Source of the DNA: a virus
DNA: 25,560 nucleotides
Virus record (IMG/VR): IMGVR_UViG_3300049737_000274
Coordinates: 1 to 25,560 of that record
Direction: 5' to 3' (one strand)
In this document: piece by piece, positions 8,324 to 17,051 of the stretch
How the letters are laid out: each line of letters begins with the position of its first letter
Position numbering within the stretch: position 1 is the first letter of the stretch
Program-made: the position numbers and the translations under genes
Notes under the pieces: generated by a model
Told to the model about the DNA's origin: nothing
Databases searched by the model: none
What the model saw: only the letters and a program-made list of their open reading frames with translations

Positions 8324-11300
8324 ATGGCAACAAATCTTTCAAATGTAACTTTCAGCAACGTTTACAAAGACGATTTTGCAGACAGTGATAATTTTCACAG
8401 AATACTATTTAATAGTGGTAAAGCATTACAAGCTCGTGAGCTTACACAAATGCAAACTATTATTCAAAAAGAAATCGAGAGATTTGGTTCAAATATTTTT
8501 AGACAAGGTGGAGCAGTTACTGGCGGTGGTTTAACAATTGATAATAAAGTCGAATTTGTTAACTTAGCTACAAACCAATTACCATCGACTCCGTCAACGC
8601 TTGTTGGAAAATATTATAAAGATAGTACAAACAATCTTATTATTAGAATTAAAGAAGTTTTAGTAGCAAATGCATCGACTTCAGATATTGCTATTGGTGG
8701 TGGAAGTGCAGTTAATCATAACGTTGATACATTAATTGTAGAATATGTAAGCACAAGTTCAGGTACGCCTGGATCCGCACCAGTAAGGTTGCAAGCAAGT
8801 AATATGCTACAAAGAATAGTTGCTGCTAATGATTCAACTTTGTTTAATGATGCTGTTAATTATCCGGATATGGCATTAACCGCTGGACATCCGAGTACAG
8901 GACAGAACATATCTGGTTTGGGATTAAAAGCACATATCGATAAAGGTAGTTTCTTTGTACAAGGGCATTTTGTATTTTGTAAAGCTCAAACAGTTACAGT
9001 ACAAAGATTTTCACCAATACCTAATACAATATTAGGATTTCAAATAGCTGAACAAATTATTAATACTGATGATGATACGTCTTTATTTGATAATCAAGGA
9101 TCGGCACCGAATTTATCATCGCCCGGTGCAGATAGATATAGAATACAATTAACTCTTACAACAAAAGTTCTTGCTGGTAGTAATAATTTTATATACTTAG
9201 CAAACATTGTAAATGGTAAACTTTCTGATGAAGTTAATTTAGATAATTCATATAGACAATTACAAGAAGTATTAGCTCTTAGAACAAAAGAAGAATCAGG
9301 TAATTATATTGTAAAAAGATTTGATTTAAATCCGAGTTCAATAACTTCTACAAAAGTCAATTATAATATATCAGATGGCATTGCGTATGTCGACGGTTAC
9401 AGATTAGATTTAGATGCAAAAAGTATCGAAGTTGATAGACCGATTACAACTCAAGAAGTTACAGGTGAATTAGTTAGCGCTAACTTAGGTAACTATGTTA
9501 TGGTTATCGGTCATCCTCTTTCGGGGACCGATTCTGGTAGTTTAGAAAACAATAATATACCGGATATATCTAATTTTCAAAAATTAAATTTATATGCAAC
9601 GTTTTCGGCGGGACAAGGAACAGCAGGTGGTAATACTGCTGATCATGCATCATTAGTTATTGGATCAGCTCGTTGTCGTGGACTTTATAGAGAAACGACT
9701 AGTAGATATCGAATGCACTTATTTGATATTCGAATGAAAGTTGGCCAATCATTTTCTTTTGTAAGAAGTATTGGTAGAGATCAAACAAATTTCATGAATA
9801 TTGTTTTAGAAGGTGATCAAGCTGTTCTTAAAAATACTACTAATAATGATTTGTTATTTTCACTTCCAAAAAATAGACCACAGTTCGATGGCATCACTGG
9901 TTCATCGATGATTGTACAAAGAAAATTTACTTTTACAACATCACTTGGTATGACTACTATTTCTGGTACAAACGGCGGTGGGTTACCTGCTGGCTGTGAT
10001 GCATTCTTTGGTGGATCGAACTGGGTAGTATCAGAAGTTGGAGAAGGAATCGTTGAAGGTGCAGTTTGTACAGTTGAAGCCGGCAATGTTACTTTTGCAG
10101 TTACTGGCTTACCTGTTGGATCTAAAACATTTAATGTGCTAGCACAAGTTCAAATGAGTGGATCTACATCTGTATCAGAAAGAACAAAAACATTAAAAGA
10201 GACTACAATAACTCGAGGTGCAACTTCTGATTCAGATGGTCGTGGATTTAAATTTATAAGTTTAGATAAACCTGATATCTTTGCAATCAAATCAGTTAAA
10301 GAAACAGATTCAAATGGTGTAGATATATCTGGCAATTTTGAATTAGATAACGGTCAAAGAGATAACTATTATGGTATCGGAAGATTATTGCCTAAAAAGA
10401 ATGTAGATATGCCAGCTGCTAATATATTCGTGAGGTATCAATATTTTGAACATGAAGCTTCTGTCACTGGTGTCGGCGGACAAAAATGTTATTTTAGTGC
10501 TACATCCTATAAAAATAATTCAAATGCAGTAGGATCATTAGATGGAACCGGAGTAACATATGAAACAATACCTGATTATACAAAGGGTAATGGACAAAAA
10601 GTTAATTTAAGAGATGTTTTAGATTTTAGACCGGTAGGTGTATTACAACACGATTTTGATTCGGCTGGTGATGTATTAAAAGCAAATGGTCATCACAATA
10701 TTACATTTGATTCAAATGGTCCAGATGTTGCTGGTACAGTACCTTTAATTCATTTACTACCACAGCCTGGCGGAACAGTTCAAGCGGACATAACATATTT
10801 CTTACCAAGAAAAGATAGATTAGTTGCTAATTCTTCAAATCTTAGAGGTGGCAGATCTGCAACTGGATCTGTTGATTATATACAGGGTTTACCAAGTTTT
10901 GATCCTGAACTACCAATTCTTCCAAATGGAGCTATGCCACTTTATAATATTAATTTAGGTGGAAATACGATTAATACGAAAGATATTACTACAGAGCCGT
11001 ATGCGAATAAAAGATTTCAAATGGCTGATATTGCAAGATTAGAAAGAAGAATTGATAATTTAGATGAAGTTACATCATTGAGTTTATTAGAATTAAATAC
11101 ATCAACACTTAACGTCGTTGATTCTGCTGGTAATTCAAGAGTTAAGTCTGGTTTCTTAGTTGATAATTTCAGAGATTATTCATTTACAGATATTACAAAT
11201 AATGAACAAAGAGCAAGTATTGATCCACAAGCAGGATATCTATCTCCACTCGTTGTTTCAAAGGTTACTAGATTAGCATACGATTCTGCAGATGGTAGTA

Positions 11301-13783
11301 GTAATGCTGCTCTTCGCGGTGATAATTTATATCTTTCTATGTCCGATTCAGCAGTAGAATTTATAAATCAAAATCTTGCAACTACTATAGAAAATATTAA
11401 TCCTTTTGCAGTTATTAGATCTAATGGTCATATAGAATTATCACCTGCAACTGATACGTGGGTAGAAACACAATTTGCTGCAGACGATGTTAACGGTGGG
11501 GGAACTATAACTCAAACAGTACCAACACAAATTCAATTTGGAAGTTTAGCTTCATTTAGAGATAACTGGATTGGTCAACCAACTGCATGGAACGTCGGAG
11601 AAACTTCAGTAGCAGCTTCTGGCAGAAGAAGAGATTTTTCAAGAACAAATACAAGAAGTGTTACAATTAGTGGAGGATTTGATACAGTAACTACGCAAGT
11701 TGGTGAAAGAGTATTAAGTGTTTCAATATTACCATTTATGAGATCAATTAAAGTATATTTTAGAGCTCAAGGTTTAAGAAGAAAAACAAGGCACTTTCCA
11801 TATTTTGGTAATTCATCAATTGATAACTTTACAAGACAAGAATCATTTGCTCGATATTCTACAAGAACAGATGCAGGTTCAGTGAGCGCTGGTGCTACTG
11901 CACATCCAGACGGTTCTACGAATCTTACTTCTGATAGTAATGGAACTATTACAGGTTCATTTATTATTCCAAGTAATAATACATTACAATTTAATACAGG
12001 AACACAACAATTTAAATTATTAGATATTAGCGGTGGTATAGATTCCAATTCTATATCTTCAGCTAATACTTCTTTTACTGCGTCTGGCACATTAGAAACA
12101 AGACAAAGAATATTTACTTCAACACGTGTTGAAAGAGTTCAAACTATTGTTGAAGAAGCAACTTCGTCTTGGACAAATTGGGTCGACCCATTAGCTCAAT
12201 CATTTTTAATTGATCCAATTGATAATCCAAACGGTGTATTCATAACTAAAATAAAAGTGTATTTTGCTACTAAAGATGATAACCACGGAGTTCCAGTACA
12301 ATGCCAAATTAGACCAATGGAAAATGGGATCCCAGTAAATCAACCTTTACCACAAGCAGTTAAATTTGTAGAACCAGCTAATGTGAATGCGACAGCATTA
12401 AGCACTGCCACAATGAGTGGAATACAAGGTGCAGGAACAGATTTTAAATTTGATGAACCAATTTATTTGGCTCCTGGTGAAGAATATGCAATTGTTCTTC
12501 TTGCAGAATCAACGGCTTATACAGTCTATGTAGCAGAAACTTATGAGTTTGTTGTTGGCACAACATCGCAAAGAATAGCTAAACAGCCAACACTAGGTTC
12601 ATTATTCTTATCACAAAATGGTTCAACATGGACACCAGAACAAAGTAAAGATTTAATGTTTACTTTATATAGAGCAGATTTTAATTCAACTAGTTCTGCA
12701 GTATTAAATACTCAAACTCCAGGAACCGAAAAATTAGCTACAAATTCAATACAAACCGCTACTAGTGATTCAGATGTTAGAGTATTTCATACCGGTCATG
12801 GATTTTCAACTGGTGATCAAGTAACAATAAGTGGAATTACAGATACGATTGCTGGAGTAACAGCGGCTAATATGAATGGTAGTAGATTAGTATCAGAAGT
12901 AGATGCAACAGGATATACATTTAAAATGGGTGTTGATGGCGTAGCTCCACCAAATTCCAATGTAAGAGGTGGCGGAGCAAATATGGTTGTGACTGCTAAT
13001 ACTGTTTTTAATACATTTTTACCACAAGTTCAAACACTACAAGTATTAAATACTAATATTTCTGCAGAAGCAAAATTTACATCAAGTAGATCATTTGGCG
13101 GAGCAAGTTCTAGAACAGCTGGAAGAACATACGCAAAAGATACAGGTTTTTCTAGTATTACTTTAAATGAATTTAATTTTACAGATAATTCTAGAGTAAT
13201 ACTTACTGATTCAAATGCTACATCTGGTATAAGTGGTGCTAAATCTACTACAATTAAATTAAATCTTTCAACAAATGATTCAAAAGTTTCTCCAATTATC
13301 GATTTACAAAGAGCAAACTTTGTTGGATTTGAAAATTTAATTGATAAATTAGATTCAACAGGAACTGGCGGAGATGGTATTAAACCTTTGTTAACATCGT
13401 TTACACATGAAACAGAACCAACAGATGGTACGCACTCGGCTAAACATTTAACAAAACCAGTTAACCTTGAAGAATCTGCGGTTGGATTAAAAATATTATT
13501 TGCTGCTAATAGACCAGCTGATTGTCAATTTAGAGTTTATTATAGAACTGCAACATCAGACGAAGATCTATCTACTCAAGCTTTTAGACTTCAACCCGAA
13601 TTTAGTAATAATCCTGCTGACGATGATAATCAAACTTTTAGAGAATACGAATATCTACCAGGCGGTCAAATTGGTAATTTGGATGCATTTACAAAATTTC
13701 AAATTAAGATCGTTATGAGATCAACAAATCAATCTAAGATACCGACATTAAAAGATCTTAGAGTAATTGCAATGGTGACATAA
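8324..13783 (+). CDS. Giant virion structural protein, DUF4815-type N-terminus
   Basis: At 1819 residues this is the largest gene here. The N-terminus (F-H-R-I-L-F-N-S-G-K-A-L-Q-A-R-E-L-T, ~24-41, then E-R-F-G-S-N-I-F-R-Q-G-G) is the conserved opening of the DUF4815 proteins found in marine T4-like phages. Around 1133-1165 is I-L-P-F-M-R-S-I-K-V-Y-F-R-A-Q-G-L with R-H-F-P-Y-F-G, a motif common in large phage baseplate/fibre proteins. Near 1286 begins W-V-D-P-L-A-Q-S-F-L-I-D followed by I-T-K-I-K-V-Y-F-A-T-K-D, a jelly-roll-like block. Around 1480-1560 lies an inserted domain with F-H-T-G-H-G-F-S-T-G-D-Q-V-T-I-S-G. The C-terminus (F-R-E-Y-E-Y-L-P-G-G, F-T-K-F-Q-I-K-I-V-M-R-S-T-N) also occurs in this class. 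Following gp8, it occupies the place of T4 gp9/gp10, so a peripheral wedge or fibre-anchoring role is likely but not shown. Confidence 0.82.
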   Translation: MATNLSNVTFSNVYKDDFADSDNFHRILFNSGKALQARELTQMQTIIQKEIERFGSNIFRQGGAVTGGGLTIDNKVEFVNLATNQLPSTPSTLVGKYYKDSTNNLIIRIKEVLVANASTSDIAIGGGSAVNHNVDTLIVEYVSTSSGTPGSAPVRLQASNMLQRIVAANDSTLFNDAVNYPDMALTAGHPSTGQNISGLGLKAHIDKGSFFVQGHFVFCKAQTVTVQRFSPIPNTILGFQIAEQIINTDDDTSLFDNQGSAPNLSSPGADRYRIQLTLTTKVLAGSNNFIYLANIVNGKLSDEVNLDNSYRQLQEVLALRTKEESGNYIVKRFDLNPSSITSTKVNYNISDGIAYVDGYRLDLDAKSIEVDRPITTQEVTGELVSANLGNYVMVIGHPLSGTDSGSLENNNIPDISNFQKLNLYATFSAGQGTAGGNTADHASLVIGSARCRGLYRETTSRYRMHLFDIRMKVGQSFSFVRSIGRDQTNFMNIVLEGDQAVLKNTTNNDLLFSLPKNRPQFDGITGSSMIVQRKFTFTTSLGMTTISGTNGGGLPAGCDAFFGGSNWVVSEVGEGIVEGAVCTVEAGNVTFAVTGLPVGSKTFNVLAQVQMSGSTSVSERTKTLKETTITRGATSDSDGRGFKFISLDKPDIFAIKSVKETDSNGVDISGNFELDNGQRDNYYGIGRLLPKKNVDMPAANIFVRYQYFEHEASVTGVGGQKCYFSATSYKNNSNAVGSLDGTGVTYETIPDYTKGNGQKVNLRDVLDFRPVGVLQHDFDSAGDVLKANGHHNITFDSNGPDVAGTVPLIHLLPQPGGTVQADITYFLPRKDRLVANSSNLRGGRSATGSVDYIQGLPSFDPELPILPNGAMPLYNINLGGNTINTKDITTEPYANKRFQMADIARLERRIDNLDEVTSLSLLELNTSTLNVVDSAGNSRVKSGFLVDNFRDYSFTDITNNEQRASIDPQAGYLSPLVVSKVTRLAYDSADGSSNAALRGDNLYLSMSDSAVEFINQNLATTIENINPFAVIRSNGHIELSPATDTWVETQFAADDVNGGGTITQTVPTQIQFGSLASFRDNWIGQPTAWNVGETSVAASGRRRDFSRTNTRSVTISGGFDTVTTQVGERVLSVSILPFMRSIKVYFRAQGLRRKTRHFPYFGNSSIDNFTRQESFARYSTRTDAGSVSAGATAHPDGSTNLTSDSNGTITGSFIIPSNNTLQFNTGTQQFKLLDISGGIDSNSISSANTSFTASGTLETRQRIFTSTRVERVQTIVEEATSSWTNWVDPLAQSFLIDPIDNPNGVFITKIKVYFATKDDNHGVPVQCQIRPMENGIPVNQPLPQAVKFVEPANVNATALSTATMSGIQGAGTDFKFDEPIYLAPGEEYAIVLLAESTAYTVYVAETYEFVVGTTSQRIAKQPTLGSLFLSQNGSTWTPEQSKDLMFTLYRADFNSTSSAVLNTQTPGTEKLATNSIQTATSDSDVRVFHTGHGFSTGDQVTISGITDTIAGVTAANMNGSRLVSEVDATGYTFKMGVDGVAPPNSNVRGGGANMVVTANTVFNTFLPQVQTLQVLNTNISAEAKFTSSRSFGGASSRTAGRTYAKDTGFSSITLNEFNFTDNSRVILTDSNATSGISGAKSTTIKLNLSTNDSKVSPIIDLQRANFVGFENLIDKLDSTGTGGDGIKPLLTSFTHETEPTDGTHSAKHLTKPVNLEESAVGLKILFAANRPADCQFRVYYRTATSDEDLSTQAFRLQPEFSNNPADDDNQTFREYEYLPGGQIGNLDAFTKFQIKIVMRSTNQSKIPTLKDLRVIAMVT

Positions 13784-14007
13784 TGAGTGATCATATAAGA
13801 GTTGAAGGGCATTCATATCTTATGAGAGATGGCCAATCTGGAGCGATAATAAATACAAATGTAAATGAAATGACACAAGCACGTATAAGAAAAGCTCAGC
13901 AGAAAAAACAACAAAATGAAATAAAAGAATTAAGAAGTGAACTTCAAGAAATGAAACAACTTTTAAATAAAATGATAGAGGTTAATGATGGCCGTCACAA
14001 CAGTTAA
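13783..14007 (+). CDS. Small coiled-coil virion-associated protein
   Basis: This 74-residue protein begins M-S-D-H-I-R-V-E-G-H-S-Y-L-M-R-D with S-G-A-I-I-N-T-N following, a short conserved opening that I recognise from small proteins next to structural genes in marine T4-like phages. Residues ~32-68 form a charged helix with heptad spacing (E-I-K-E-L-R-S-E-L-Q-E-M-K-Q-L-L-N-K-M), a probable coiled coil. The ATG overlaps the stop of the giant protein (TAATG), and its own end overlaps the next gene by 23 bases. It may be a trimerisation or attachment piece for a fibre or neck whisker; function is not established. Confidence 0.72.
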   Translation: MSDHIRVEGHSYLMRDGQSGAIINTNVNEMTQARIRKAQQKKQQNEIKELRSELQEMKQLLNKMIEVNDGRHNS

Positions 14008-14260
14008 TTTATCCGATACAATTTCAAATTGGGTGACTAAAACAAACACTATATCGACTAATTTAGGTGATAAATCTCTTTTAGCAACACCTGTTACGAC
14101 TGATATAGTTTCTGGTATTAACTCGATAAAAATGATAGATTCGTCTAGCGTGAAAACAATAACAAATTTCACAAGTTTTAATTTTGATAATCTTGTAACT
14201 ACACAAATACTTGATTCTGCTGGAGGTGTATTGAAAACGCTTAGAACCCCGGGATCTTAA
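13985..14260 (+). CDS. Small hypothetical protein in structural operon
   Basis: This 91-residue protein is not recognised. It is Ser/Thr/Asn-rich with a repeated beta character (V-N-L-S-D-T-I-S-N-W-V, T-N-T-I-S-T-N-L-G-D) and ends D-S-A-G-G-V-L-K-T-L-R-T. It lacks a signal peptide or membrane segment. Two adjacent ATGs (13985 and 13988) are possible starts; both follow GAGG at 13978-13981, and the upstream one overlaps the preceding gene by 23 bases. Its position, between a coiled-coil protein and a fibre-like protein, argues for a minor virion component. The D-S-A-G motif resembles elements of the fibre proteins downstream, but that is weak. Confidence 0.65.
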   Translation: MMAVTTVNLSDTISNWVTKTNTISTNLGDKSLLATPVTTDIVSGINSIKMIDSSSVKTITNFTSFNFDNLVTTQILDSAGGVLKTLRTPGS

Positions 14261-14273
14261 AGGTAATTATATA

Positions 14274-15302
14274 ATGCCACAACCATTAAAAGTTAATGCT
14301 GGTAATAATTTGCAAACCATGTCTGTTGCTGAGACAGACTATATGGTTTATCGTATGGGTACCACTTTTGCTTCTACAGATACTAATACAGGATCTGTAC
14401 AAGTTAACCCGTCGGATACAACCGGTTTAACTCTTATTGGAACATTCACTGATACAACAAGACAAAATGCTGTTGGTACGCACCCTGTTGGAACAAGTGT
14501 AAACAGTACAACGTATAATTTTTATCAAGATAGGACAGCGTACGCTGAAGGTTCTTTAGAAGTTCCACTTGAATATAATGCTAGTTCCGGAAATATAGAA
14601 CAACAGTCTACTGCAACTATCAATTCTACTTGGATAGATAGAGCACAAGATACAATTGTTGCTATGGGTTCAAATGCTGTAGGTTGTTATGTATTACAGC
14701 CTACTGCACCGAGTGGTGGTACTTGGACGGCAAAAGGTACGATAACAAATTCTTTAATTGACGGTACGACTAATAACACATATCTTTGGAGAAAAACTGC
14801 AGCTGCATCAGCTCCAACTGATATAAAACCAGTAAAATATACTAGCGGTGATATTCAAGTATTCACCGATGCAGAAATAAATGCATGGCACGGCAGGCTT
14901 CGTAATCAAATAAAAGACGGTATAGGTCAGTATCAATTATCTGCTTCAGCTCCAACGTCCGGTGGTACTTGGGCCGCGGCTGGAAGTGCTTTTGTTGATA
15001 CAAGAAAACAAGTAGGGAATGTAACTTACGTTGGTACCAGTTCTGCTAACTTTACAGGAACTTATACCGGAAATTTTACAGGAAACTATACTGGAAGCTA
15101 CGCTGGAACTTATACGAGATTTTTTTCTGGAGTAGCACACGGAAATTATACCGGCACTTATTCCGGTACATATGCTGGTACTTATAGCAATACCTTTTCC
15201 GGTACATATGCTGCATTTTATACTGGGTTTTATCAAGGATTAACTGTATTATCGTCAGACGAAACTGTGTCTAGTATGACTCTATGGGTGAGGACTGCAT
15301 AA
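14274..15302 (+). CDS. Fibre-like structural protein with Y/F-x-G tetrapeptide repeats
   Basis: This 342-residue protein is probably a short fibre or baseplate-attached decoration. The N-terminus (M-P-Q-P-L-K-V-N-A-G-N-N-L-Q-T-M-S, then E-T-D-Y-M-V-Y-R-M-G) resembles openings of other marine phage structural proteins. Two copies of an A-P-(T/S)-S-G-G-T-W segment appear near residues 144 and 227. Residues ~259-322 are a low-complexity array of four-residue units, (Y/F)-(T/S/A)-G-x, such as T-Y-T-G-N-F-T-G-N-Y-T-G, with aromatic residues every fourth position. A short C-terminal cap (V-S-S-M-T-L-W-V-R-T-A) follows. Similar Y-T-G arrays occur in structural proteins of T4-like cyanophages. It follows the previous gene by 13 bases with AAAGG just upstream. 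Specific role unknown. Confidence 0.75.
   Translation: MPQPLKVNAGNNLQTMSVAETDYMVYRMGTTFASTDTNTGSVQVNPSDTTGLTLIGTFTDTTRQNAVGTHPVGTSVNSTTYNFYQDRTAYAEGSLEVPLEYNASSGNIEQQSTATINSTWIDRAQDTIVAMGSNAVGCYVLQPTAPSGGTWTAKGTITNSLIDGTTNNTYLWRKTAAASAPTDIKPVKYTSGDIQVFTDAEINAWHGRLRNQIKDGIGQYQLSASAPTSGGTWAAAGSAFVDTRKQVGNVTYVGTSSANFTGTYTGNFTGNYTGSYAGTYTRFFSGVAHGNYTGTYSGTYAGTYSNTFSGTYAAFYTGFYQGLTVLSSDETVSSMTLWVRTA
15048..15240 (+). repeat. In-frame 12-bp degenerate repeat array encoding (Y/F)-x-G-x
   Basis: About sixteen imperfect 12-base units encode an aromatic-small-Gly-x tetrapeptide, at C-terminal residues ~259-322 of the fibre-like protein. Units vary at third positions and at the fourth residue (N, T, S, R), with irregular units around 15121-15145. 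The reading frame is conserved throughout, so this is selected coding repeat, not random slippage. Confidence 0.85.
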
Positions 15303-15305
15303 ATA
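15298..15305 (+). promoter_or_regulatory. Possible weak late promoter (CATAAATA)
   Basis: CATAAATA, one mismatch from the T4 late box, spans the stop codon of the fibre-like gene and lies 22 bases before the next ATG, with GAGGA (15316-15320) as ribosome site. Similar spacing to the perfect boxes elsewhere makes it plausible, but a one-off match in AT-rich DNA is expected by chance. Confidence 0.3.
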
Positions 15306-15326
15306 ATTTACACGTGAGGAAATATA

Positions 15327-15761
15327 ATGGATTATACACATTTACCAAGAACAATTAAAGAACCTTATTGGTCTAATGAAAAAAAAGATCAAGTTATTTG
15401 CCAATTTCACTATGAAAGTGGACCTATGGTTATTGCAGCTGTTTCAGATGCTGAAAAAGGTAACCCTGATTGGAAAGAAATCATGGAAACTTTTGCATTA
15501 GAAGAAATAGATAAAAATACTGAAAAAATAATTGATGAACATAAAAGAAAAAGTGATGTTACTAAAGAAGAAAATAAAGATAAAAAAGAAAAACAATCTA
15601 GTGATGTATTATTTAATTCTAAATTAGAAGCTTTCGAAATTGATATTATAAAAAATTCTAAAAATAGAAAATTAAAATCTAGAATTAGAAAAGCAAAAAA
15701 TTTGACAGAAGTTATAGCATTTTCTTCTGCGCTCATTTCAAAAGAAATAGATAATGAATAA
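15327..15761 (+). CDS. Charged hypothetical protein, conserved style in marine T4-like phages
   Basis: This 144-residue protein has a small N-terminal domain (K-E-P-Y-W-S-N-E-K-K-D-Q-V-I-C-Q-F-H-Y-E, then V-I-A-A-V-S-D, G-N-P-D-W-K-E-I-M-E) and a highly charged helical middle (~60-95, rich in K and E). The C-terminal helix contains K-L-K-S-R-I-R-K-A-K-N-L-T-E-V. The N-terminal motifs resemble small proteins found after fibre genes in marine T4-like phages. No catalytic motif, signal peptide or membrane segment is visible. Its position directly after a fibre-like gene would suit a fibre assembly chaperone, but that is a guess from position. It overlaps the following glycosyltransferase gene by eight bases. 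Confidence 0.7.
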   Translation: MDYTHLPRTIKEPYWSNEKKDQVICQFHYESGPMVIAAVSDAEKGNPDWKEIMETFALEEIDKNTEKIIDEHKRKSDVTKEENKDKKEKQSSDVLFNSKLEAFEIDIIKNSKNRKLKSRIRKAKNLTEVIAFSSALISKEIDNE

Positions 15762-16440
15762 TGGATTTCTTTATGTTGCAAGTTTAAATAAAAGATATTT
15801 AACTGCCGCAAAATATTCTGCAAGTAGTTTAAGAGATTATTGGCCTGATGCTAATATTACTTTATTTACTCACTCTGAGTGGGTAAAAGAATCAGATAAT
15901 ATATTATTTAATAATATTATAACTGAAAATGTACCCTATCACAAAAGAGCTAAACTATGGGCTTTAAATAAAACTTCATATAATCTTACTTGTTATATGG
16001 ACGTAGACACTTGGGTTGAACATAATGATATAAAAGATATTTTCAAGCAACATAAAAAATCTTCAGATATTACTATAACTAGAGCACGTTCATATGCAGC
16101 TGCTATTAATTCTAAATTTAATGGCAATGAATTAGAAGATCATTGTGGTTTATTCATCTATAATAATAAAAGGCAAACATTAAATTTTATGAATCAATGG
16201 TGGAAATTATATTTAAAACAAGAAAGTAAAGAATGGAAATGGGACACATCACTATATCCTGAATATTTAAGACCATGGGATATGTGGACATATTGGTGGT
16301 TACAAAATATGACTGAACATAAAATAAAAAGATCATATTTTTCAAAACCAGATGCTCGATGGAATTTTGTACATATCTATAAAGAAGAAGAACTTATGAA
16401 AACAGAACCAGTAATTTTACATAGGCCAATACCGCGATGA
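15754..16440 (+). CDS. GT-A-type glycosyltransferase
   Basis: This 228-residue protein starts with F-L-Y-V-A-S-L-N-K-R-Y, followed by A-A-K-Y-S-A-S-S-L-R-D-Y-W-P-D-A-N-I-T-L-F-T, the nucleotide-sugar-binding opening of GT-A enzymes of the GT8-like sort. A C-Y-M-D-V-D-T-W-V segment puts the metal-binding DxD at Asp83-x-Asp85. R-A-K-L-W-A-L before it and C-G-L-F-I-Y-N-N after it are typical acceptor/donor-site surroundings. It would transfer a sugar from a nucleotide-sugar donor; the acceptor is unknown, with candidates being virion fibres, a host surface glycan, or modified DNA. It opens the cargo block, overlapping the previous gene by eight bases and the next by four (ATGA). No membrane segment, so cytoplasmic. 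Confidence 0.82.
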   Translation: MNNGFLYVASLNKRYLTAAKYSASSLRDYWPDANITLFTHSEWVKESDNILFNNIITENVPYHKRAKLWALNKTSYNLTCYMDVDTWVEHNDIKDIFKQHKKSSDITITRARSYAAAINSKFNGNELEDHCGLFIYNNKRQTLNFMNQWWKLYLKQESKEWKWDTSLYPEYLRPWDMWTYWWLQNMTEHKIKRSYFSKPDARWNFVHIYKEEELMKTEPVILHRPIPR

Positions 16441-17051
16441 AAGAAATACAAATAAAAAATGAAGAATTAATTGAATTATTAGAAAATATTAAAAATTGGT
16501 TTGATTTAAAAAATAAAGATGATGTAAAACTTAACGGTAAAGTTGATAAAGATGAGTATTATACATCAGAAGAATATTTTAAAAATATAAATCAAGAAAA
16601 ACATATAGGTTATCCTGAAGTTACTCTTGGTATGGATTTAAACAATGTAGATTCAACGCCATTAGATTGGAGAGAAGAAATAAGAAATTTTGATAATAAA
16701 ATGAAATCTATATTATCTTCTCCGAATTGTGCTGTAAAGATGTATTATCCTAAAGGTGGTTATATGAGTTGGCACAATAATCATAATGCATCAGGATTTA
16801 ATATTTTGTTATCACACACCGAAAATGGCAATGGTTTTTTTAGATATAAAGATCCTCAAACAAAAGAAACTATTACAATGAATGATGAACCTGGATGGAC
16901 TGCAAAGGTTGGATATTTTGGAAGCAATAAAGAAAAAGATAAAATATTTTGGCACTGTGCTCGAGCATATGAAGATAGATTAACATTAGGTTTTGTTATA
17001 CCAAATCAAAACATGTGGGAAATGATGTGCGATGATATTCAAGACCAATAG
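16437..17051 (+). CDS. 2OG-Fe(II) oxygenase-like protein
   Basis: This 204-residue protein resembles the small 2-oxoglutarate/Fe(II) oxygenases frequent in marine T4-like phages. The core is Y-Y-P-K-G-G-Y-M-S-W-H-N-N-H-N-A-S-G-F (residues ~102-120), then G-F-F-R-Y-K-D-P, W-T-A-K-V-G-Y-F-G, and F-W-H-C-A-R-A-Y-E-D-R-L-T-L-G-F. Likely iron ligands are His113 and the distal His173, with Arg181 as 2OG-binding residue. The usual acidic ligand after the first histidine is not obvious: positions 115 and 117 are Asn. Such enzymes hydroxylate or otherwise oxidise proteins, sugars or nucleic acids. It is coupled to the glycosyltransferase upstream by an ATGA overlap; its 3' end overlaps the convergent gene by 13 bases. 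Confidence 0.78.
   Translation: MKEIQIKNEELIELLENIKNWFDLKNKDDVKLNGKVDKDEYYTSEEYFKNINQEKHIGYPEVTLGMDLNNVDSTPLDWREEIRNFDNKMKSILSSPNCAVKMYYPKGGYMSWHNNHNASGFNILLSHTENGNGFFRYKDPQTKETITMNDEPGWTAKVGYFGSNKEKDKIFWHCARAYEDRLTLGFVIPNQNMWEMMCDDIQDQ

Noticed and set aside
11767-12090. A 107-codon minus-strand ORF inside the giant structural gene
   Set aside because: The plus-strand frame is continuous and carries recognised structural motifs; the minus-strand product has no recognisable domain.
15048-15240. Repeat array considered as CRISPR or intergenic satellite
   Set aside because: Units are 12 bases with no spacers and keep a coding frame for an aromatic-Gly tetrapeptide.
15410-15823. A 137-codon minus-strand ORF antisense to the charged protein
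   Set aside because: It is a shadow of the lysine/glutamate-rich plus-strand gene (AAA/GAA read backwards gives TTT/TTC, hence its Phe/Ser-rich product) and has no ribosome site or family look.
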